NCBI GenBank assembly: GCA_034440575.1
Contig: JAOTOL010001481.1
Span: 1,090,001 to 1,154,000 of the forward strand
Direction of reading: 5' to 3'
Length of the DNA stretch: 64,000 nucleotides
Source of the DNA: Imbricaverruca yamaguchii
Lineage: Eukaryota > Arthropoda > Thecostraca > Neoverrucidae
A program made the translations under genes and the position numbers. A model generated the notes under the pieces. The model made no database searches and had not been told where the DNA came from. It worked only from the letters and a program-made list of their open reading frames with translations. Shown piece after piece: positions 37,301 to 47,300 of this stretch (the first letter of the stretch is position 1; every line of letters begins with the position of its first letter).

Positions 37301-40300
37301 GATTTCAAAACCGTGACAGACAGGTCGGACCGCTGAGGTGAATTACGCTTCCGTATACACGAGAGTAGACACGCTCCAGCCTCGCCCCCGCTTGCGTCTA
37401 AGTCTCTGTGAGTTCCCGAGTTCCACCGGTTGTGAGCATGCATGATCACAAAGAAGCCAATACAGCTGTCAAAGTAGCCCAGTGTATGAATGGTTGCGAG
37501 GAGGTATGAGTTCATGTGTTGGCACTACAGTAGTGTTATAACCAGGTGCTTTTACTTGATGTTTATTTACTTCGGCGAATTGCAAGTATACTGGTATTTC
37601 CTCTCGAGCAATGCACATAGGCGGCAGAACTGATTCGGGGCCTCCGCTTCCATCGGCCAAGAGGGTGCCATTTTCAGCGGTGCCCAATGCTATGCTGATC
37701 CTTGCGTACCCAAATGACCCCTGAGGTTTGTAGCTAACTTGCATGGCCCCTGAGGTTCGCAACTAACCTGCATACCGCTTGCGATCCCCAGCTGACCTGC
37801 ATGACCCCTGAGGGCCGCAGCTAACATGTATGAGCCCTGGGATTCACAGCTGACCTTTTTTTTGTTGGGGGGGGCTTTGTGGCGTTTCGAACAGAGTTGA
37901 TCATTCGCGTTCAAGCTGACCTGCGTGACCCCTGAGGTCCATACATGACCAACGTAGCCGATGCGCCCCTAAACCCAAATAACCAACCAACCCCTGAGGC
38001 CAGCAGCTAACCTCTATGACCCCTACGATTCCCAGCTGATCTGTTTTACCCTGAGCTGTACGTCCGACCTGTATTACTTCTGAGGCCCGCAACAAACCTG
38101 CATGCCACCTGAGATCACCAGCTGACCTGCGTGAACCCTGAGACCTGCAGCTGACCCGCGTGACCCCTGCGGTCCACAGTAGATCTGTGTGACCCCTGAG
38201 GCACGAAGCTGACCTGTGTTGCTCCTGAGGCAGACTGCCGCACTCTCGGGAGATCGGCACAGGTCGCTCGCTGCGCTTCGCCGGCAGTCGGCTGAGCACG
38301 CAGAGGCGGCCGTCGCTGCTGAACACCAGCTGAGCCACACACACACACACACACACACACGGTGCACCTGCTCACCACACGGACACGCCGGTGGCCGCCA
38401 CCATCGACAGCCGCTCAATTAGACCAATTGCTGGGGTAGCTGACAAAGCACTGCGCGTGGGCTGTATTTTCCATTGGATGGTGGCGGTGCGACCTAGGCC
38501 GAGGGCCCACAATTTGCCCATCGAACAATGAGTGAATCGCAGTCGTCCGATTTGCACCGACTATTATTGGCGCGTGGCTCTGACTTGTACAAAGGAGGTA
38601 GCGCACGACCTTGTTGGGCTGTGGCCGGGTCGTTCGTCATCGCCGCCGCAGCCAAGTGGCAGGACAACGATAGGAGGTCTCGTGCACAATGCTAATTATC
38701 GCCGGAGGCGTAAAATCCATGGCGATTGCCCGGATGTAGTGACAGAGACATAGCGACATGATGACCCACTTTTCAGCGACTCCTTACAGCAGTGGTTTGT
38801 GTATTTGGTTTCGTAGATCGCCCAGTTCACATTGTGATGTTCCAGTTTGACATCATAATTTAGGTGATGCGTCCCTATGGTTTGTTATGAGTGAATGAAT
38901 ATAATATTTGAAGCAACTTTGATTCGAACAACAATTTAAGCAAACAAATAGCTCTGCAGGTTGTGTCCAATTAAACAAATTGAGAGACAGTTGATGCTTT
39001 CCAGTGTGAGTTATTAATGCGTATTGTTGCAGGGTTTAAGCTGCAGCCGCAAACGTTTGTGTTGCACATATAACATGTGTCATACCTGCCACATTATCCA
39101 CCAGTAGATGAGACGGTGCTCTTAGTAATAGTTTATTTTGTGTTTTTAATACGCAGTGACTATACATGGCTAAGGCCATCGAATGCTGTGATCTGTTTGT
39201 CATTTGCAAGTCTAACTATAGCCTGTAAATTATCAGATCGCGGTTCGAAGCAAACGGCGTTTAGGAGTTTTCTCAGTCTCCAAACGGAGAATGCATTGAA
39301 ATGTCTCTTCCTGTCCTCGTGGATTATCGGGAGTTATCAGCTCTCCTCTAGGGCCAACCTGTCTCCCACCCTACACCCCCACCCCATCCTCCATCCTCCA
39401 TCCTCCATCCTCCATCCTCCATCCTCCGTGCTCCCACTGAATCACATCGAAGTCCGGCTGAGATATCGATGAACCTCGTCCGTACTGGAAACTCTGTTTT
39501 TAAATGAACTCGCGACTACACTTTTAGCTTGGGGAGGAGGTCGGACAGTGACCGGTCAACCCGGGCAGATGTTGACATCAGCCCAAAAGCGTTCCACTGA
39601 AAGAAGCCAGTTAGAAGTTATGTTACCAACTTAGAGGTCGTTCCATCGTCCATATTGCAAACGCAGCTAAATGTTGTTCAATGTCGATGGCGCTTGCAAC
39701 CGAACGGCTGACTGTTGATCGAAACTCAACCGTGCGAATTCGGGTCCCTCGTGAGGATAGCTGACCTCACCTGTTGCCACGCGCGTGTCTTTATATGTGT
39801 GGCTTGATCGATCTGTTCCGTACTCAGTTAGTTTCGGAAAGGGACTGAAAATGGAACAGTTCGACGAGGCTGCGGGAGGGGAACCATGCAGCGGAACGGA
39901 AACGGAACGGCACGCGGAACGGGGAGCGGGATTGAAGCATGGGACCATGAAGTGGTGTCAAGAAACGGGGATATCCGATCACTGCCGTCCACACGTGGAC
40001 GTGCCAGGACGTTCAGTGTGGGTGAAGTGTGATAGGGCAATGCAATTTGGTGGGAACAGACCAGACGGGATGAGGTAGAGCTGGGCAGAAAAGAATAGAG
40101 CCGTATTCGGAACCCTGCAGGTGTAAAGTTGACGTTTACCTCTTCAGCGCGAGTTGGTTAGTGCCTGTACTGCAACAAAATGCCGGAGAACATGTTTGTA
40201 TAGCTTTTTATTTGCAAAATAGTAGCCGTCGACAAATATACTATTCCTTTCCGCCCGCCTAGTGTTCCGGATCGCAATCAAAGAGCTAGCATTGTTAAAA

Positions 40301-43300
40301 TAGTAAAGCTGGAAGAGGAACGTATTTTCGGACATCACCATGTCCTAAATAAACAAGGTATATGACAACAAAATGTCCTATCTCTAGGCGACTCGACGTG
40401 GCGTGAAAAGCTCCCAGGAAATCACACAGAAAGCCGCTGTGAAAAGCATGATTACCCCGTTTACATGAGCAGCACAACTTCCTAATACGATGCGATCAGG
40501 AAAACTTGCGAAAATATTGCTCTTGTAATTCGGCTTTTGCGTAGCAAAACATACGGAAAACTTAACGCAAATTTACGCTTCGGTAGGTGGAAGTTTGCGA
40601 TAAGCGCCAACCATGAACAAATAACTACAGCTGCAAGGGTATTGGCACTTATTAAAGCTATCCTCTACTAAGTTCTGAGTAAAGTTAGGGTAATTATGCA
40701 AGATATATGTCTTGTATTTAAGTATGGCATGTAGCAGCTGAAAGCGACGCTGAGACGTCATGTTATTAGTGCATGCCCCAACCCTGAGTTTTACGATGTG
40801 GCGGAGTGTTGAGCTTGCGGATTTGTGACAGCGTTTGGGTTTTGCTGATTTATCTCTTGGGTTGCTTGGTGAACCTGATTTACCCTGTTTATTTGACCAT
40901 TACACAGTCTGGAACAAGGCCGTCTGGAACAATGCTCCATTTCATAGTCTGGAACCTATGCTGTAGAACATAGTCTGGCTTGGAAACAATGCTTTTCAAC
41001 AACAATTTCAACAACAATTCGATTCACGAAAAATAAAGTTGTCATCGATAACGTGTCATCGGCTACGCGAATCCTTCGAATTCACAGATTTCCAACATAT
41101 CGGTCCAACAACCTCTGACTACGTGGATCATTGATGATACCTTGTGCCTGTGTACGCCGTTGCTTAAAACAGGTGCGTCAGAAACCCAAAAATGCGCCAA
41201 ATGTTCGGAACTTTTCACCACATTGCGTCAGCCGTCAAACTGCAAAAGTTCGATTAGGCGTCTGCCTTGCTCTTGTAAAACGGGCCACGCGATCGGAACT
41301 TTTGCGAATCGACCTGATCGGAAATTTCCGTTTACGGCTGACCTGCCCACGCAAACGGGGCAAATACAACCGTCAACCACTTGCGGCCACCAGCACGCGC
41401 CTCGGCTGGTGGCGTGTGTCCGACGGCGTCAGCACGCGCCTCGGCTGGTGGCGTGTGTCCGACGGCGTCAGCACGCGCCTCGGCTGGTGGCGTGTGTCCG
41501 ACGGCGTCAGCACGCGCCTCGGCTGGTGGCGTGTGTCCGACGGCGTCAGCACGCGCCTCGGCTGGTGGCGTGTGTCCGACGGCGTCAGCACGCGCCTCGG
41601 CTGGTGGCGTGTGTCCGACGGCGTCAGCACGCGCCTCGGCTGGTGGCGTGTGTCCGGCGGTGGTGCCAGCACGCGCCTCGGCTGGTGGCGTGTGTCCGAC
41701 GGCGTCAGCACGCGCCTCGGCTGGTGGCGTGTGTCCGACGGCGTCAGCACGCGCCTCGGCTGGTGGCGTGTGTCCGACGGCGGTGCCAGCACGCGCCTCG
41801 GCTGGTGGCGTGTGTCCGACTGCGTCAGCACGCGCCTCGGCTGGCAACGTGTGTCCGACGGCGTCAGCACGCGCCTCGGCTGGTGGCGTGTGTCCGACGG
41901 CGTCAGCACGCGCCTCGGCTGGTGGCGCGTGTCCGGCGGCACCAGCACGCGCCTCGGCTAGTGGCTTGTGTCCGACGGCACCAGCACGCGCCTCGGCTGG
42001 TGGCGCGTGTCCGACGGCGCCAGCTGTTACAGTGGCTCCATCAGCGAGCCGCTGCGGCGCCGACCTGGGTGCCGAGGCGGCGTGGGGCGCAGCTACGGAT
42101 CGCCTCGTTAGTTTCTTTGGTCTCATTTAGTTTCATTTGCGGGGCCAACTGGCCGGCTTCGTGTCTCGGCGGCGTTGTGAACGCGCCGGCCTGAGCATCC
42201 CCGTCACCGCAAAAAGCGCCGGCTCGGCGGTGTACGTGAGCAGAAGGATGATCTCTGACGAGCCCTGGCGCGATCTGAGGAGTGTCCGCGCGGCGCGGCG
42301 CGCTCAATGGGAGTCGCTGAGTCATGTCTGTGTTGCGGACCCAGCCTGCCCAGTGGTGAACTCCGCTCACTCCTGGTGATACCTGACAACTTTGCGAGTC
42401 AGAGCCCTGTTCGCGAGAGCGAATAATGGGCATGATGTGAACGAAGCATGCGCGGTATCTCTGGGTGTGACGTTATGCATGGGCATATCCGACATAACAG
42501 AGAGTGGTTGTGCGGGGAACAGTGCGCTTTTGTGCACATGTTTCGATATGTAATTTCCTATACGATCGTGCTTCGGTTATCTATGTATAACCACCTTGTT
42601 GCCGCTTACCCATGCATCGCGGGTGCCCTAAGTCTTCATTCATGTTCATGTCACCAAACGTACCGAATGCGCAGATTCCGTCCACTATTATGACAATGCG
42701 TGTGTTCGACGTCCATCAGGAGGTACTGACGTCAAGATCCGAGTGATGTAAACCATTACGCCTACGTCAGAACGGGGCATAAGTGTAATGTGTGACGTCA
42801 CTATTTTCAGTATTCTAACGGTGTTAGGCGACTGGTAGAAAAATCACCTAGGTGAACAGGAAAAATAGAGGCTCCTTTTTCGGTGGACATTTATTGCCAA
42901 TGTTCGCTTGGGTGTCCTTACAAGGTCAGTGTGGAATATAAGCTGATGGCCTTGTTTTGTGTAGATCGTCGTCATTTCCATTGTGTGTGTGTGGGGTGGG
43001 GGCGAGGGGGGTGTTGCTGTTCAGTGGCATAATGCTAACTGTAGTGTACCGGGTGGCCAGCGATACAGTCATCAACTCGAAATGGGGGAGTTGCGGGTTC
43101 AATCCTCGCTGATCGCGGGCCTTGGGTTTCGTGAGTGAGCCACCAGTGTCGTGACGACCACGGCGAGGTGTGCCACGTTACACTTGCCCTGTATTCAGGT
43201 CGTTCCATGTTTTGCCACACCAAGGAGTGCCTCTCCTTGACGAAGACTTTGTTTGCAAGAAAACAAGCGAAAAATTGAAAATACCTCAAACGCCAAAATA

Positions 43301-44329
43301 TATTCCCGAGATCCTGAGGAGTCATTCGATTTGGATAGGGTTGGGCATAGCCAGACGCTATTGTTCTCAAAATCTTGGTCGCGTCATTGGTCGGGCCAAC
43401 AGCGAAGTTTCCTATGCTTTTGGTGGGACAAGCCCCCCTCTCCTATCATGGAATCATACGGGGTGGAGGGGGCTTGCCAACCAAATTGATAATTTCGCCC
43501 CACTAATAATTCCCGAGCTTCTCTACCAATTGGGTCGGGCCCTCCTTTCAGAAAACCCTGGGTACGCCTCTCACTCCAAATTGGCGGCACTGCGTTGGAC
43601 CCTACCTATACTTTCCGAGCTTCTCTGCTCACGAGTCATACCTCCCTTCAGCAAAACCCTGGGTGCGCGCTCGCTCCACTTGTGATCACGCTGTATGCAT
43701 ACTCAGCACATAGCCTGCGTGGGGCCGGTAGCTCTGACGCCCTGCTCCCGGCTCCGGCAGCGGCAAGTGGCGCGAGGAGGAGATCGAGCTGCTGCACACG
43801 GCCGTGCGCCGGTTCGCCGCCGACCTGACCAAGATCAGCGAGACGATGAAGGCGCGCAGCGTGTGAGTGTCGGCCGCCGGCCGCTCCGGCTTCCTGGCCT
43901 CCGCGCCGGCAGCCTGGGCCTCGCGTTGTTGTCGCGACCCGCACACCATCTGTTCCACCTCCACCAGCCAGGCCTCGCTCGTTCTCCAGCTGCCTCTCTC
44001 GACTCGTCGGTCCGCGCGGTGTGGTTGTAGCCTGGTTTGGTGTAATTAATATGTGGTACATGACTGCTCTGTGATGTTGTATGACCGATATGTGATGCCA
44101 TGTGACCGATCTGTGATGTATGACTGATGTGTGATATATGACGGATCTGTAATGTATGACTGACTTGTGATTCCGTATGACCGAATCACAATAATCTGTA
44201 ATCTTGTATGAGGGAGCTGTGATGTATGACACCCTTGATACCATATGACCGATCTGTGAGGTATAGCTGCTATGTGAGGCATGACTGGTTTGTGATGCCA
44301 CATGACCGATACCTGATGCAAGACTGATT

Positions 44330-44373
<44 letters not shown>

Positions 44374-47300
44374 TTATTTATTTATTTATTCATTTATTTA
44401 TTTACGTATTTATATGTTTATTCTTCCAAACTTGTTTCAATACCGAAAATCCTAAGGTCAAACCATATTACACCGAATGGTCAGGTAAAGTAATTTCACT
44501 CTTGAATATCCCTAGTACATCCCCTTTGAAGTATGCAAATTTTGTTCCCAAGAAAGGCCGATATGATAGTAAAACATCTTTGCAAACTTCCAGCTTCCGC
44601 CCTCGTGAACTGACCTTAGGTCACGCTGTATGTATATGTAGTGTTAAAGCCATCACTTCAGCTTTCGCCTGGCTGTACGTTGCTTGGGTAGTAATACATA
44701 TAAAGATATAATTAGGACAAACAAAACAGAGCATACGAGATCAGGTCACCGTGGGCCATTGGCAGGACATACACGTTTTATGTCGCACTGGCTATGTGAC
44801 ACTGGAACCGAATTGAGATAATATGGCATCAGGATGATCAACAACAACATTCTGCGGAAGATGGCTTTGTGTATAATATGCATGATATTTCGCCGAACCT
44901 TAGATCATTGACCTTTCATATATTTTATACCAAAGTGTGTTTTTTTGCGTGATCTTAATCATGTTCGGTATGACCAAGTGCCATAGAATTAAATTGCCAG
45001 CATTATATATGCCCGTGAATTGGCCTGACCTTGGGCTAGTAACCTAACCTAACTTTAAATTTTGGGAGAACAGAATGCTAGCCTTCATGAAAGAATACTA
45101 TTATCTCAGTTTAGTGTTCATATGTTGCAACTTCTCCTAATGGTGACACTGAAGATCCTGGAACATCGGTTGGTCATTGGTTTTACGATACGTTGACCGT
45201 TGAGCTATATAGGGTCGCCAGTCTCTCACGCCGATTGGCCGCGGGCGAAGAGTACCGACAGGTGAGATTCGAACCCACAATCTTTAGATTGTGAGAGGGG
45301 CAACTTATCCCTAGACTACTCTCTTCCCGCCATACGTCAGTCAGTTGCCTTTAGTGACCCTGGCTCAAGGTTTGTGCGAGATATGCAGATGCATCTGAAG
45401 GCGCTGAACGTCTTGTGTCTCTGCTTCTCCAATATATACATTAGGCCGCTATCCTGGAAAATCAAGCGGGGCGAGCTCTCGGTCGATCTGTCATGTCTTG
45501 TCCATGTACACGTGTTTAGTTATCGCTCATTGTGACCACAGGAACCGTTGTTTCTAAATGTTTGGTATGACCGTTGTTTAGCATTGCTTTTGTTGATGAT
45601 AATATTATTTCTGGGATGTGCCTTCTGTAAAACAGTCCATGAGGTTTCGGAACTACTAGCGGCTCCGTCGTCAGATGGTATATATTAAAAGAGAAGACAG
45701 TTACATTTTTTTCACAAAATTGCGAACACAGGACACGAGCAGTGAGGAATGCGGCATTCCAATGCAGTAAAACACAGCAGAGACTGTAGAACTTGAAACT
45801 TCCACGTGGCAAAAACGGTAGACTATAAAATGCACTACAATTGAAATCCCTAATTCTCCTTCACCCCTCTCAAGACTACTATTCGTCAATAGTTTCCACT
45901 CTCAAGCCGGGCGACTATCCTAAACCCCTATCCCGATTCAGCTCTGGTCGCGACTTTTTAATGTGGTAGGTTTTTAACAGCTTCCTTCTTCTAAACTGTG
46001 CTTCACGTCACAGAATCTCCACGTCATTCCAATGGAAATCGTGCCGAGTATCTACAGCGTGTTCACCAGCTGCGGACTTTTTGGTTCGGCCTTGGAGAGA
46101 GCGTTCCGATGCTCCTGCAGGCTCTTGACCAGCGGCCGATCACTCTCGTCAATGTACGCTGCGTTGCACTCACATGTTAGACGGTAGATGATTCCCGAGT
46201 CTTTCCCCCGATCTCTTCAGTCTTTGAGACGTTGGCACAGTCTGGTTTGTTTAAGGATTGACCAGACGCGTGAGCGATGACAACTCCCAGGGACCTCAGG
46301 CGGCGTTCCAGGCGCTCTCCAGTGTCCGGGTGATATCAGCCTGCTATCCGCTTCACTTTTCCTGTCCTTGTGTTTTCGTGCAGCAGACGAAGCGCTTGTC
46401 TTTCGTAGCCGTCAGCGGTAATACACGATTCGTTTTAACAAATTGTCATCCCAGAAGTAGTGTCCTTCTTAAAAACACTTTAATATGTCTCTGAAGAATT
46501 TCATTGCTTTTGTTGTTTCGCCAGTTTCTTACCTTGCCGTCAAAAGGTGATCTCCCTTCGATTCCTTACTGCAGACACTTCCCATCAGCTAGAGTATTAC
46601 CGTGCGGCCTGATCTTAACGTGCTGACTGCGAACACTGAGCATGTTGACTTCGGTCAAGCTGTCAGAGGTTTAGGCCAAAATATGTAGCACTTTCCTTGC
46701 CCTGAAAATGTATTAATAATGATAACGTGACCTTTAAGATTTTGTTTAACGAGATAAATGATTAATCTTCATTTCTGCACGGTTAAATATGTGCCTGCCA
46801 GTGTGCCAGAGATCACGGAAGGTCACGTGATCTGAGGTCAGGATGCTGTTTTGTCAAAATTATTGCGAAGTAAAAATATAATGCCAACAATGTTTCTGGA
46901 ACATTTTTAGATACAAAATATATTGAATATAATCGTAATTGCAATATTTGGTTGTATAATTATGAGCAATCAAAGACTCTTTGCAAAGTGACCTAATATG
47001 TCCGAAGCTATAACTAAAACTGTGACTCGAATGACGCTCACGTTTTTGCAGCTAGATTCGGAGCCCAAAATGAGCCGATGCAGTCCTTTTCGTCAAAATA
47101 TACAACACGAGGATATCAAACGCGAGTCGACTTGTCGAATGTACCATCGGCTGATGATATTTCGTGTCTTTGGGGCAAATAGGATTCCTTGCAATTGTCT
47201 CTTTTTCGTCTCACGGTTCCTGCTCGGATAGCAGTGAGCTGCCAAGGCATCCTTCCACTCCTCGGCCCTTCCTCCTCCCCAGGTGTAGCGTGGAGTATCA

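Noticed and set aside
41376..42030. CRISPR-like array
   Set aside because: Units are contiguous with no unique spacers, and the genome is eukaryotic.
41131..42194. Frames of 190-350 codons on both strands
   Set aside because: They are produced by the stop-free 39-bp minisatellite; five frames are open at once and none has a non-repeat domain.
44331..44711. Ile-Tyr repeat frame
   Set aside because: Starts in a TA microsatellite; the remainder has no recognisable domain.
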